Assembly (NCBI GenBank): GCA_003184365.1
Contig: NKYR01000041.1
Location: forward strand, 62,001 to 126,000
Length of the DNA stretch: 64,000 nucleotides
Direction of reading: 5' to 3'
Origin: Evernia prunastri
Lineage: Eukaryota > Ascomycota > Lecanoromycetes > Lecanorales > Parmeliaceae
Shown: positions 9,719-20,096 of the stretch, piece by piece
How the letters are laid out: the number at the start of each line of letters is the position of its first letter
How positions within the stretch are numbered: position 1 is the first letter of the stretch
The notes under the pieces: generated by a model
What the model was told of the DNA's origin: nothing
The model's input: the letters and a program-made list of their open reading frames with translations, nothing else
The model's database searches: none
Position numbers and translations under genes: made by a program

Positions 9719-12122
9719 ATGGCTCATACTTATCCTGTCCGAAGGTCCGGCAGACAGCGAGTTCCCAACAAAAAATATACCGTCGATGCTTTTGAAGGCC
9801 TCGATATCTTGCATTCGGATTCTGAAGAAGATATTGAAGCACTACAGCATCTACAAGACTCAAAAAACGACGAGGATTTTCCAGAAGACCTTGGTGATGC
9901 GCACGAAGACGAAGAGTCTCTCGCCGACGACGCTTCTGATGGCTCGGCGATCCTGACTCCAGAGGAAGAGTACGAGGATGCCTACTCATATGCAAGCTCG
10001 GATCGAGAAGAAAGTCACCCTCGAGGTACTTCCAAAGGACAGAAGCAAAAGCCAAAGGATCACACTTCTAATCAAGACACTAATGTTCATTCTCGAGGCA
10101 TGCTTGAGAACCTGATGAAAAGTGACCAGGATCAAAGCCGTGTCAAACTGTTTTCTGGCTCAGATGTCGAAGACGTTTTGCATATTGTTCGATCAAGAGA
10201 CCAATGGGCTGCTGACCGAACTTTACCGCGCAGAGAGAACATGCACACTCAGGTCTCGCACACGGATGAAAAGCGTCGGATGGAAGCAACGGTAGGCTGG
10301 GACTGGTATTATAACCAAGGAGGTCGAGAGTCATTCGCTAAGAAGCAAAATGTACAAAACTTAAATTTGGAAGAGGGTACCGCTTATGTGCCTAAAGCTA
10401 CGCACGGCAGTCACAGCTTTCTCATGGGGCCTTATGGGAGACAGAAGATATTTACCCTAGCACTGTCGCAAAGCCTAGGCCTTGAGGAAGCATGGGACAC
10501 AGCTTCCGGATCGTCTTCAGAGAATTTGGGAGAATCCAAATGCAGCAAGAGAAAAAGACTTGGCTGGATGCTGAATGTTGGTACGCGTGTAAGATGTCTA
10601 GACTGGGCCCCAAATCATGACGGTGGTACACAGTATCTGGCACTGGCAGCTGCCAAAGCCTCGATCTCAACGAGTGCAGCAACGCCAATCGAAGCGCCAG
10701 CCTTCACACCCTCGTGTCCTGCTTCTTCGAGTGTTCAGATTTGGGCGTTCGACGCCACGGACAATTCCATGGGTTGCACCCGACCACCTAAACTCCAGCA
10801 GGTATTATGTACCGAATGGGGAGAAATCTCTCAGCTCAAATGGTGCCCTGTACCCAGGGTCAAGAGAGATGAAGACGCTCTTGGCAAGATCTTTATTGGA
10901 TTGCTCGCGGGAATTTGGGGTGATGGTTGCGCCAGGATCTTGGACGTTCAGCTTGACAAGGGACAAGGAGCCAATACTACCTATTGTAAGACTCTCCATA
11001 ATTAATCGCTCGAAGTAGGTGAAATGGCTACCAACCAATCAAACAACCATAGTGAAGGTTCAATCAGCAGCGTTCTCGGCCAGCTATGGGCCTTCATCTC
11101 TTGCAGATACAAAGCAAGAGGATATAAGACCGGTCACCACTTGCCTGACTTGGCTTTCGGCCACAGATCTTGCTATCGGTTACTCAAACGGCGCCCTTGA
11201 GATCTATGACATCTATCCCCAAGTTTCCCATTCAGCACTATCCAATTTACACTCCAACAAATCGTTTGACCTTGGCACAAGGCCTCCTATTCCTTCTCCA
11301 GCGGAGCCCAATAATATGCCTGATTCAGCTAACGCAGCCAGTACTGGATCGCAGAACCCCAGCCTTGCGTCCTCCCCTAACTACGATCTGGTTAAGGCGA
11401 TAAATCATTTAAACGTCAGGCCTTGGCTCTCCCTCCAACTACATTCGGCGTACATCTTGTCTCTCACAACCGCCTATCCCACTCATCCCGCCCTCTTGGT
11501 CTCTTCCTCGCTCTCGGGAAACCTTCGCCTGACCTCGCTCCGCGCTCCTAAAACCGATTACGTCTTTTCAATGCGTATGCGGATGCCACCATCAAGTCTC
11601 GCGTACTGCGACAGTCTCCTTTCAGTCGTAGCACCAGATGAAGCCTCGGAAACGTTACGATTGTGGGGGTTACGTAGTTTCTATTCTACCCTTTCCTGTG
11701 GAAAGCTTGAAAGCGCCCCTGGCCCTGGACACGGGATTGTGGATGTTGGGAGATGGCATTCTTCTATCGCTGCTGGCGGGGCTGATGGGAGTGTGGTTGT
11801 GACGAACCCGATAAGAAAAGCGCTCGGGAGGAAAGATGCAGGTTGGCAACAAGTTGTCTTCAAGCATGAGTGGGTGAGGAGACCAGCGCAGGGTGCGCGT
11901 CAGGGTATGAGTCGCATTACTGAAGGTTATAAAGGAGAGAAGGTAAATTTGGGCATGAAAGATGGGGGGAAATTGAAAGACAGCGTGTCTGAGAGTACGA
12001 TCTACGAGGAGGAGACCGCTGTCGCAGCGTTAAGTTGGAATCCAAACGACTCTGGATGTGGGGGATGGTTGGCCGTAGGTTGGGGCAGTGGATTGGTCAG
12101 AATACAGGACATGGCCATTTAA
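9719..12122 (+). CDS. TFC6: Transcription factor TFIIIC WD40 subunit (Tfc6/Sfc6-like)
   Basis: Two exons, 9719-10985 and 11053-12122, give 778 aa; the 67-nt intron (donor GTAAGA, acceptor CATAG) joins a codon for Leu inside a WD strand. The N-terminus has a basic patch (RRSGRQRVPNKKY) and then a long acidic region rich in Asp, Glu and Ser. The rest is a divergent WD40 propeller, with segments such as RCLDWAPN, VQIWAFD, LAIGYSNGALEIYD, LLVSSSLSGNLRLTS and a closing AALSWNPN with GGWLAVGWGSGLVRIQD. The closing motif and the acidic N-terminus fit the fungal tau-B subunit Tfc6 of TFIIIC, which binds the B box of tRNA promoters. The assignment rests on recalled family features; another nuclear WD40 protein is the main alternative. 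Confidence 0.75.
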
Positions 12123-12801
12123 AAGCGGCTTCTAGTGTTGATAAAGGAATATTGATCAATATTTCATGCAGGAACCGACATAGAGATGGGCATATCTGCT
12201 CAGTCAAGGAGATGCTTGAATGATTAGAGTATAGGTATTGTTAATGGAGTTGTAAGTTTTCCTAGCGTACGGTAAGGTCAGGGACCTGACCTACCAGTGC
12301 TCTATTGGTGTATGAATAAGACTCAGGATAAGTAATAAGGATGCGGAAGCGATTCGGTCCGATATAGGTCCGAGGTTATTTACGGAGTATGCAACTTACC
12401 CCCTTTTGGCTCTTCAGGTAGTATCCATTCGCAGCAGAGACCCCCTGAACACCCTCTGTCGGTAGATTTCATTCAGTATCAGAACCGTAATAAGGGTAAG
12501 AACACCACGTTACGGGACGTTGCTCGGACCCGTCGCTATCAAAATCAGCCTGGAGATCAACAAGCTTGCACTTCAAATCCACAAAGATAGCGGGCTTTGC
12601 ACATTATAGACCAAGTTCTTCTTAGCTCAGCAGGCTGAAGTGTGTCGCTGTCGCCTTCCAACATTATCTTACATTGAGACTACAACCGTCATAATAGCCA
12701 CGTTGCCGAGATACTCTGAGCACCAAGATCGTCCATTTGACGTGTTGTCTGGTCCGTCCTCGCGCTGACAGGATTACTCTATCGACTTGCGAAAAGTCTG
12801 A
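12123..12801. other. Intergenic, promoter of the galactokinase gene
   Basis: Between the TFIIIC subunit and galactokinase genes. No ORF of note and no recognisable binding site. The last 200 bases are pyrimidine-rich with dispersed CA steps, as expected before a fungal start codon. Confidence 0.5.
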
Positions 12802-14340
12802 ATGTCTTCCAAACATACGATGAACGAGCCCGTCCCAGTAGTCAAAAATCTCGAAGACTTATACCCGCAGGATGCTCTCGAGTCACAAAAAGCACGCTTT
12901 GAACATCTCAAACTTCGGTTCTCAGAGCTATATGGGCGGTCTCCTTTGTTCGTTGCTCGCAGTCCAGGTCGTGTCAATCTCATTGGAGAGCACATCGACT
13001 ATTCCCTTTATGAGGTCCTTCCCATGGCAATAGCTGCAGATGTGCTTATTGCAGTCTCACCAGTACCAAGGAAAGGTCAAGAAGAAGTGAAGGTTCACAT
13101 TGCAAATCTCAACCCTCAAAGATTCAAATCGGGCGAGTTCTCCGTCCCGAAGGATGGCAATGTCGAGATTGATGCTTCTACATTAGAGTGGACCAACTAC
13201 TTCAAGGCCGGGTTTAGCGGCGCCGACAACCTCCTTCGAAAACAGAGTCCCAATTTCTCTTCATGTGGTATGCAAGTCCTCGTTGATGGCACTGTGCCAG
13301 CGGGGGGTGGGCTATCCAGTAGCGCTGCCTTCGTCTGCGCTAGCGCTTTAGCGACTTTGCGCGCCAATGGCTCGGACAAGGTTCCTAAAAAGGAGTTGGT
13401 GGAACTTGCCATCGTATCAGAGCGGTCCGTTGGAGTCAACTCTGGAGGCATGGATCAAGCAGCGTCTGTATTTTCCGTCCGGGGTGATGCAGTCAGCATT
13501 TCGTTTTCGCCGGAGTTGTATGCTGAGGCGCTACCTTTCCCCAAAAACGGCCCTCAAATAACGTTTATGATCGCCCAAAGTTTTGTTGCTGCCGACAAAC
13601 ACGTTGCAGCTCCTGAACAGTATAATTTACGTGTCGTCGAATGCACTATTGCAGCGGAGATGTTGGCTGCAAAACTAGGATTGAAGCTCAAGCCCGACTC
13701 TGGGCCATTGGGCAGCAGCCTTCGTGGTTTCCAAAATTGTTACTACGGGTCCGAGAAAGCAGATCACCTTCCAAGCGCTGAAGAGCAGATCAGAACAATG
13801 CTCTCGCTTGTAGGTAAGCTGCTTGACAATTCTGAAGGCTATACTCGTGAAGAGATTGCATCCACTCTATCTATGTCAGTCAAGGCTCTTGAGCAAAGAT
13901 TCATGACCCAGTTCCCTATCCGTGCCGAGCATTTCCATCTTGGGCAGCGAGCGCGGCACGTCTTCACTGAGGCTCTCCGCGTACAGGCTTTCAAGCAGCT
14001 ACTGCTGCATCCACCCACTGATGCCGATACAATTTTGCTCCCAAAATTGGGCGACATACTTAATGAAAGTCACACTTCGAGCCGGGATGTGTACGTTCAC
14101 AGTTGTCCCGAGATCGATGAGATGTGCGAGATTGCGAGAAGGGCCGGCTCCTACGGTGGCCGGGTCACCGGGGCAGGCTGGGGTGGATGTTCTGTGCATT
14201 TGGTGCCGAAGGATCGGGTTGAGGCTATCAAAAGTGCTTGGGAGGACAACTACTACCGGAAAAGGGAACCCCATATTACAAAAGAGAAGCTAGCTGAGGC
14301 GGTGGTGGTGAGTGAGCCAGGGCACGGCTCTATGATGTAA
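12802..14340 (+). CDS. GAL1: Galactokinase
   Basis: A single-exon gene of 512 aa, the usual fungal length. It phosphorylates alpha-D-galactose with ATP to galactose-1-phosphate, the first step of the Leloir pathway in the cytosol. All three GHMP-kinase signatures are present: the galactokinase signature with RSPGRVNLIGEHIDY near residue 54, the Gly-rich ATP loop VPAGGGLSSSAA near 166, and the C-terminal GRVTGAGWGGCSVHL near 453. NSGGMDQAAS near 214 supplies the catalytic base Asp. No other GAL gene is adjacent, which is common in filamentous fungi where the pathway is dispersed. The first ATG is followed by another at codon 7; either could be used. Confidence 0.97.
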   Translation: MSSKHTMNEPVPVVKNLEDLYPQDALESQKARFEHLKLRFSELYGRSPLFVARSPGRVNLIGEHIDYSLYEVLPMAIAADVLIAVSPVPRKGQEEVKVHIANLNPQRFKSGEFSVPKDGNVEIDASTLEWTNYFKAGFSGADNLLRKQSPNFSSCGMQVLVDGTVPAGGGLSSSAAFVCASALATLRANGSDKVPKKELVELAIVSERSVGVNSGGMDQAASVFSVRGDAVSISFSPELYAEALPFPKNGPQITFMIAQSFVAADKHVAAPEQYNLRVVECTIAAEMLAAKLGLKLKPDSGPLGSSLRGFQNCYYGSEKADHLPSAEEQIRTMLSLVGKLLDNSEGYTREEIASTLSMSVKALEQRFMTQFPIRAEHFHLGQRARHVFTEALRVQAFKQLLLHPPTDADTILLPKLGDILNESHTSSRDVYVHSCPEIDEMCEIARRAGSYGGRVTGAGWGGCSVHLVPKDRVEAIKSAWEDNYYRKREPHITKEKLAEAVVVSEPGHGSMM

Positions 14341-14892
14341 GTTGCTGCAGGTCTCTTGTGATTTCATCGTATTGATAGACTGACAATGACTTAGCATCGA
14401 CTTATCATGACCCTTGCCTGTAATATGCTATGGATTTGTTGTTAAAATTGACGTTAGATGCTCCAATGTTGAGTACATTGTTACCCCTGCGTGACAATGC
14501 ACTGCTGTGTAAAACACTAATGAACTGTCTACAACAGCTTTATAAATTTACCGAACGTTTTCATGCAGCTAACAGTATCTGTCTAGAATTAAGTAGAACT
14601 GCGCATCATGAGTGTCAATGTTTTCGTCGCACACACAAGGGAGATATTCGGATATCTTAGCCAAAGTCACATATAGTACGAATGCTTCAACATGGAAGGC
14701 CTACGTTCTGGTCATATGGGGAATCCAGCCTAAGTGACATGGGATGATGTGAAGCCAAGATGCGTCCAGACTTTCCGGAACAGCATGGACGTAGGCATGT
14801 CACCTTTCCTCTGTCCATCAAAGTGCAAGTTGAGGTGAGGATGGCAGCTTCAATCGCGCAAAGCCATGTCATTCTACGTATACGTGTCTATA
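14341..14892. other. Intergenic, nothing recognised
   Basis: Downstream of galactokinase and downstream of the possible small minus-strand gene. Only short shadow-like ORFs are present. Confidence 0.55.
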
Positions 14893-15285
14893 CTAGTCCC
14901 TCCCTCTGCATTCGCCTTCTCCAAAGATTATTGCAGCCGCAGCGCCTACGGCCAGCCTAAGTGCGAAGCCTGCTTTCCCCTCCTCAATGGCAATGAGCCC
15001 GTCGGGAAAAATCAAGAAGCCTTTGATCAGGTCATTCCCATAGGTATTGCGCGAAAGCCTCGGATTCCACTCTTGCATAATGGAGCCACCAAGACACTTT
15101 TGCCGAGACATGGGGCGCCCGTGAGTCCTTTTCAAAGCAACATCTACTTCAGTAAAGGAGGATATCAGCCGCATGGTAGGTGAGTGAGAGATAATCCTAA
15201 TCTTTGGAGTTACTTGGACAGCTCTCCTGAAACAGATAGTGGGCTGTGAAGGGACGTTGCCAACCGCAGAAAGACTGTACTCCAT
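14893..15285 (-). CDS. Possible small gene of unknown function
   Basis: An open frame of 130 codons that I do not recognise. Support comes from the start region: ACACAATGG is a strong initiation context and a TATAAATA box lies at 15311-15318, about 25 bases upstream. That spacing is tight, so transcription may start at or after the first ATG and the methionine of MRLISSF (from 15174) could be the real start. The C-terminal third is hydrophobic (LRLAVGAAAAIIF) and could be a membrane segment or a mitochondrial inner-membrane anchor. An intron cannot be excluded around GTAACTCC near 15215. It may equally be noncoding. Confidence 0.35.
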   Translation of the reverse strand: MEYSLSAVGNVPSQPTICFRRAVQVTPKIRIISHSPTMRLISSFTEVDVALKRTHGRPMSRQKCLGGSIMQEWNPRLSRNTYGNDLIKGFLIFPDGLIAIEEGKAGFALRLAVGAAAAIIFGEGECRGRD

Positions 15286-15924
15286 TGTGTTGTGCGTAGA
15301 GAAAGACCCGTATTTATAGGAGGTTTTGGATTGGGCATGGAGTCTGTGATATTACTATCTCGCGAGGATTCTGAAGACGTTATGGTAACGAAAGGCCTGA
15401 AGGAGAAAGTGGACGCCTCTTCATGGTTCCGTGAACCACCATTGCTGCTGCTGCGGCGGGCCTTGACGATTTGACCGAATCCGTTGCGATGCCGGGTTTT
15501 CATGTCTTCAATATTACACGCTTGACAAGGGTGTTAGAGCCCGGGTAGGCACAGGATCAGTGATCTAGCATGTTTTAAGGTCTAAGGACTCAAGGAGGCG
15601 AAGTCCGCAACCGTTCAGTCGATCTTCAGCAGGCGACTTGCCCCAAATCTTGCGGTATTGTGGCGGACGGGAAGTAAAGCCGTTCTCCCGATTTTTCCCA
15701 ACGCAAACTGCAAAGTGCAATGACTGAGCTCAACAGTAAGGGTTCTCAAAGCATCGGTACAACATTTGAAACAAAAGCTGAGATAGGGCGTCTACTCAGG
15801 TATCCTTTTTACAGAGGTCACACCTCCCGCGGACTGTTGCGGATAGATAATCTGCTTAACCTCGATATCTCTAAGAAAGAAAGTTTTATCTTTGTCATGA
15901 ATCTTTGTTGAAAGCGCAAATAGC
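15286..15924. other. Upstream region of the small gene and 3' flank of MCM10
   Basis: Apart from the TATA candidate, it holds only short ORFs with no family resemblance. A reverse ORF at 15210-15503 overlaps the putative promoter and is not supported. Confidence 0.5.
15311..15318 (-). promoter_or_regulatory. TATA box candidate
   Basis: The minus strand reads TATAAATA here, flanked by CC and CGGG, about 25 bases upstream of the ATG at 15285. It is the clearest TATA motif in the window and the main reason to consider the small gene real. Confidence 0.4.
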
Positions 15925-18386
15925 TTATACGACCTCTAGTCCATCATCACCGTCATCATTCTCCACATCTTTCATGGCGATATTTCCACCAAAGCTGTCC
16001 CGCCCTGCTTCTTTGACACCCTTATCGGTTACAAACCGCGTCTTTTTTCTGGAACCATCTACGCTCAGAGCACCGGCCTTCCTCTTCTTCTTGATGGGAC
16101 TCAGGTGAACGTCCCTCGCTTTATTCCCCAGTAGCCCAAGCGTTGTCGCATCGACAGGATCACTTGCCTGCGGATCCGCGTTCTTCGCTGATGTCTCGCC
16201 TCCTGTCCTCAAGCGTAGATACTCGCTTCCTGCTCCATTACCGCCTTCTCCTAGCTGCTTTGCAATCACATTTTCCTTCTCTCTCTCCGCCAGTCGCTTG
16301 CGAATCCTGTCCTCCTTGCTCCCTCCTCGTTCAATTCCCCCCTCAGCATCCAGTAGCTGAGCAGCACTGAATCCTGGGATCGAGGGAGCGACGAAGACTC
16401 GGGAAGCACTACTACGATCGTACTGAGGGCCTTCTCTGGAAAGTCCGTCGTCTCTAGCTGGCTTTTGTCCTCGTCTATGGTCGCCAAAATGCCCTGTCCT
16501 CCCTCCCCGCCTTCCGCCAGGCGCAAAAGGCGCGCTCATACCTTGAACCTCCATTCTGCCTCTTCGTGTACGCTCAACAACAACATCAACGTGGAATTCA
16601 CAAAACTCAGTATGGCGTTTGTCAATCCAGCTTCCGCATTGCTTGCCATCTTTCCGTACGCTCTTGCACCATCCAAGATCACGGCTGGTGCCTATCTCAA
16701 GGACGGTGTCGTCGCTGGACGCAAGTTTGAGACTAAAGCGACCCGTGTCCGCTCTACCGGGGGGCGGTGGCATGATGTCGGGATTTAGCAGGGCAACAAC
16801 CGTTCCAGGAGTGATCTTCCGAAATCTTGTGTAGCCGGTCGCGAAGAGAAAGAGGTCCACCGTCCATTTCAGGTCGGTCAGCGTAAGGACCATATATTTG
16901 CCATTTGCATTTAGTTCGCTGTCGACCGCTTCGGCGACAGAGGTGCTCTCTGCACTTGTAGATTTGTGGGCACCTTTGTGATTTAGGGGCGATGATTTCG
17001 AGGCGATGATAGCGAGGACTACATGATCTGGCTCCGGAAAATCGGGGAGTGAAAAGTCGTGAGACTTGATAGCACCAAGGAGCGACGGGAGCAAGAAGAT
17101 GTGCTTCTCTGAGAAGGTACCAGTCAAAAAACCGTGGGGCAGAAGGCGCCTAGAGAGGTGAAGGGATGAGAAGGGCTCGAATAGAGACGCGGACGTTCCT
17201 GGACTAGGTTGCCTTGAAGGTGGGTCTGAAGCTTTTGGTTTCGGTGACAGAGATCGCGCCCGTTTCCTCAAGTCGTTTGATGCAGGTTGAGAAGGTTTCA
17301 ATATCTCCGGCTGTGCGTTGGGGTTTATCCAGATATCATTAGACTTGTCATAGCCTCGAGCACGCCGTATATTAGTACTGGTGCTGCTTCGTTGTAGCAG
17401 GCCTCCATTGGGTCTGTTCACAGCTTTGAGTACCTCATTTCTTGAGAACTCGGTGCTCGCAGCCTGAGGGTCGCGCCTTGATCGATGTTTTGCAGTCTGC
17501 TCTGTAAGGTCGGCGGCAGCATTAAACGCATCGATCTCCTCTTGCTGTACCCCGAACCCTACGCTTCTCTGTCGATGCAGCCTAGACGCCTTTTCTTTGT
17601 AGGCCTTGTCTTGCTGCCTGGTCTCTGCAACCTTCTCGCTAAAAGACTTGGGTTGCTTTGATCGGTCCAAGTGAGGGACAGTGGAGCTGCGTGGAAGCCC
17701 TAAAATTCCTTGAGTACTACCAAGAGGCGCTGTACTTCGAAAAGGATCCTCGTCCTTAGCTTGTACCCCCTGAGGACGACGCAACGAAATGTTCTTTCCC
17801 TTCAAACCCTTGTCGATACCCAGTAATACTCTCCCAGGCGAACGTGCTTCTTCTACCAGGACATGCTTCCTTTGTGGCGAAACCGGTATCTGAACATCCA
17901 TGACAGACTTGGGCCGGACCAACGGTACTTTTCTATGCGTCACTCGAGCCTGAGACGACGGTGTAAGATTTTCTTTCATTGAACTTTCGTTCTTTTCGGG
18001 ACTTTCATAATCGACGTCTGAACTAGGCCCGCGGGCTTTATTCTTTCTTTGCTGTAGTCGTTTGAGTTTGAGTTTTGCCTTGATCGCGGCCAACTTCAAT
18101 CGTAAAGTCTCTTCATCATCTTCTCCATCTTCTTCGCCGGGAGAATACGGAGGAGTCAACTTTCGTCTCATCTGGCCTAGACTGACTGTAACAGTCGATT
18201 TCTTCAGAGGCGACGGGGAGGGAGATGTTCGATCGTGGTATTGCCCCATCTTCTGCCGGCCCGTTGGAGAGCTTAGTAAGGCTTCGTGCGGCGATCGAGG
18301 TGGCCATCTTGGCTCGAAGGCTCCTAGAAAACCCAATAAGCAGAACACTCACTTTGGTCCATGTGAAATGGCATACCAGCAGGCAT
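15925..18386 (-). CDS. MCM10: DNA replication initiation protein Mcm10
   Basis: Mcm10 binds the Mcm2-7 helicase and DNA polymerase alpha and is needed to activate origins. I model a 10-nt first exon (18377-18386), a 53-nt intron (18324-18376, donor GTATGC, acceptor TCTAG) and a second exon to 15925, giving 802 aa. This start yields WPPRSPHEALLSSP followed by SPSPSPLKKS, as in other fungal Mcm10 proteins; the tiny first exon is the least certain part. A Lys/Leu-rich coiled coil lies near residues 60-90. The OB-fold core occupies roughly 400-540 (WTVDLFLFATGYTRF, then SLKLASSDDTVLEIG). The zinc finger C-x9-C-x11-C-x2-H (CKSVRKDGKQC, then FCEFH) is near 556-582. The C-terminus is basic with KKKRK-type nuclear signals. 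Confidence 0.92.
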
Positions 18387-18673
18387 GGTAATGCAAATTC
18401 ACGTCGATATACGGATGTCCTCTCGCATTCGCCCGTCGGCAGCTAGATCTTCGCCATTGGCTTTCTTTGGTGATATTTCTCTGAACTCAACGGCTATGGC
18501 TGCATCAAAACCATGCTATAGTAATAATAAAAGTGAAAATGCCGTGTTGATAAGACTGAGATGCACATGTTCGAGAAATCTCGCGCTAATACTGGAATTA
18601 AGCGCGTCGTCTTTTTTACGCGGCGCTCGTCACGTGTCTAACGTGTGGTCGCGTCCCATTGTAGAGCGAAAGC

Positions 18674-19999
18674 ATGAAGTCTGCGTCAGCATTCATCTCT
18701 CAATTAGAATTCTGCGATTCGAAGATGGAGGTTCCGCAGGCTAATCTTTCTCCCAAGGTCCTCATTTTGCCCAAATACTCCTCGCCAGAAGCCCGCATCT
18801 GTACATTGGCTCATCCTCGGACGTTGACCCCAAGCCGATACTATTTTGAACCCGACAAGGGTCTCTACGAATTCACACGTGTCGCAGCGCCAAAACCTAC
18901 ATGTCGAAGTTGGCTAATAGGCCGCAAAACAAGGCTTGTGGCCCGGAAGGATGGTACAGCTACAAAGAACACGAAACTAGAGCTCGCAGAAGCTAGTGAC
19001 AGGCCTATCTCAAAGGGGTACACTATCAAGAATGCAGAGATGCTGATTGCGACCCCTATCGACCACCTGTTCTTGCTATTACCTGCGTTCATTCTCCAAT
19101 CGTCGGCAAAATCATCGGCATCAAAAAGACTGTTCCTTTCCGCAGATGATCTCATGGAAAATCTCTCCGAGAACTCGAATCATTTCACTCATATTTTAAG
19201 TCATGCGCAGACACGCTCAGCAATGGAGCAGAGATTGGGAGCCGTGTGTGATACCGTGGCCGTTGGAGACGAAGAGATGTATCGTCTCAGTGATGAGAAG
19301 CTCCTGCGCGAACTAGTGTGGAAAGCGAAGACAATGATTGCCAAGGGGCTACCGGCCAGCATGGAGCAACAGTTCATCCGCAAAGCCCTAGAGGCTCCCT
19401 TAATGGGTATAAAGCACGAGGAAACTTCCGTTTCTGAAGTAACGATGTCTCAGGACGATACGCCGACCTCTGAGTCAATCGTATCTGAGGCTGTTGACTC
19501 ACAGGCTAGTATTGCCTCCGGACATTCGACGGCTTCTGCTACTTCGACGACCACAGAGGTGACGGTTCCGGAGGATATTACTCCCACGGTGGATGCAAGT
19601 GAGCTCTATCGCCTTCTACGGCTGCGCACTGCTCTTTCCTACCTTATAGCAAGCTATGTACCGCCAGTAATAGCGCTCTCCTTGACCACAATGATCTCAT
19701 CTGGCGAGTGCCAAGTAGACTTCAAAATACTGGACGATCGTCTTGCCAACATTGCCAAAATGCGTGCCGAGGCGTTTGCATTGCGATCATTGGGGGATTT
19801 CAGTCGGAAAAGGAGCATGTACGAAGACGATGATGCCGCGGAGATAAGAGCAGAGAAAAAAAGGAAGAAGGAAGAGGAAGAGAAGAAAAAGAAGGCTAGC
19901 CAATCTAGAGGTATCAAGGACCTCAAGAAGGTCGACACGAAAGGGATGAAAAAGATGAGTGATTTCTTCGGCAAAGCGGCAGCGGCAAAGAAGAAGTGA
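18674..19999 (+). CDS. RNH202: Ribonuclease H2 subunit B
   Basis: A single-exon gene of 441 aa. It is the non-catalytic B subunit of RNase H2, the nuclear enzyme that removes single ribonucleotides and RNA-DNA hybrids. The N-terminal part matches the family's triple-barrel fold (KVLILPKYSSPEARICTL, SRYYFEP, then IATPIDHLFLLLPAF). A helical wHTH-like region follows, with LLRELVWKAKTMIAKGLP. The C-terminus is a Lys/Glu-rich helix ending in KKMSDFFGK (about 427-434), a PCNA-interacting peptide like that of human RNASEH2B. The start is uncertain: the second methionine (MEVPQANL, 18725) is equally plausible. MCM10 is divergent to it across 287 bases, so the two replication genes may share a promoter. 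Confidence 0.88.
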   Translation: MKSASAFISQLEFCDSKMEVPQANLSPKVLILPKYSSPEARICTLAHPRTLTPSRYYFEPDKGLYEFTRVAAPKPTCRSWLIGRKTRLVARKDGTATKNTKLELAEASDRPISKGYTIKNAEMLIATPIDHLFLLLPAFILQSSAKSSASKRLFLSADDLMENLSENSNHFTHILSHAQTRSAMEQRLGAVCDTVAVGDEEMYRLSDEKLLRELVWKAKTMIAKGLPASMEQQFIRKALEAPLMGIKHEETSVSEVTMSQDDTPTSESIVSEAVDSQASIASGHSTASATSTTTEVTVPEDITPTVDASELYRLLRLRTALSYLIASYVPPVIALSLTTMISSGECQVDFKILDDRLANIAKMRAEAFALRSLGDFSRKRSMYEDDDAAEIRAEKKRKKEEEEKKKKASQSRGIKDLKKVDTKGMKKMSDFFGKAAAAKKK

Positions 20000-20096
20000 A
20001 AGGCCTCTCTCTGAACAGAGCGATTTGGACACTGAGCTGGAGAACTGCTCGAACTTCATCCCATTGTTTCCGTTGAGCTTTCGTTCACGGGGGTGC

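Noticed and set aside
9516..10055. 179-codon minus-strand ORF overlapping TFC6
   Set aside because: Most of it is antisense to the acidic N-terminus of the TFIIIC subunit; no motif was recognised.
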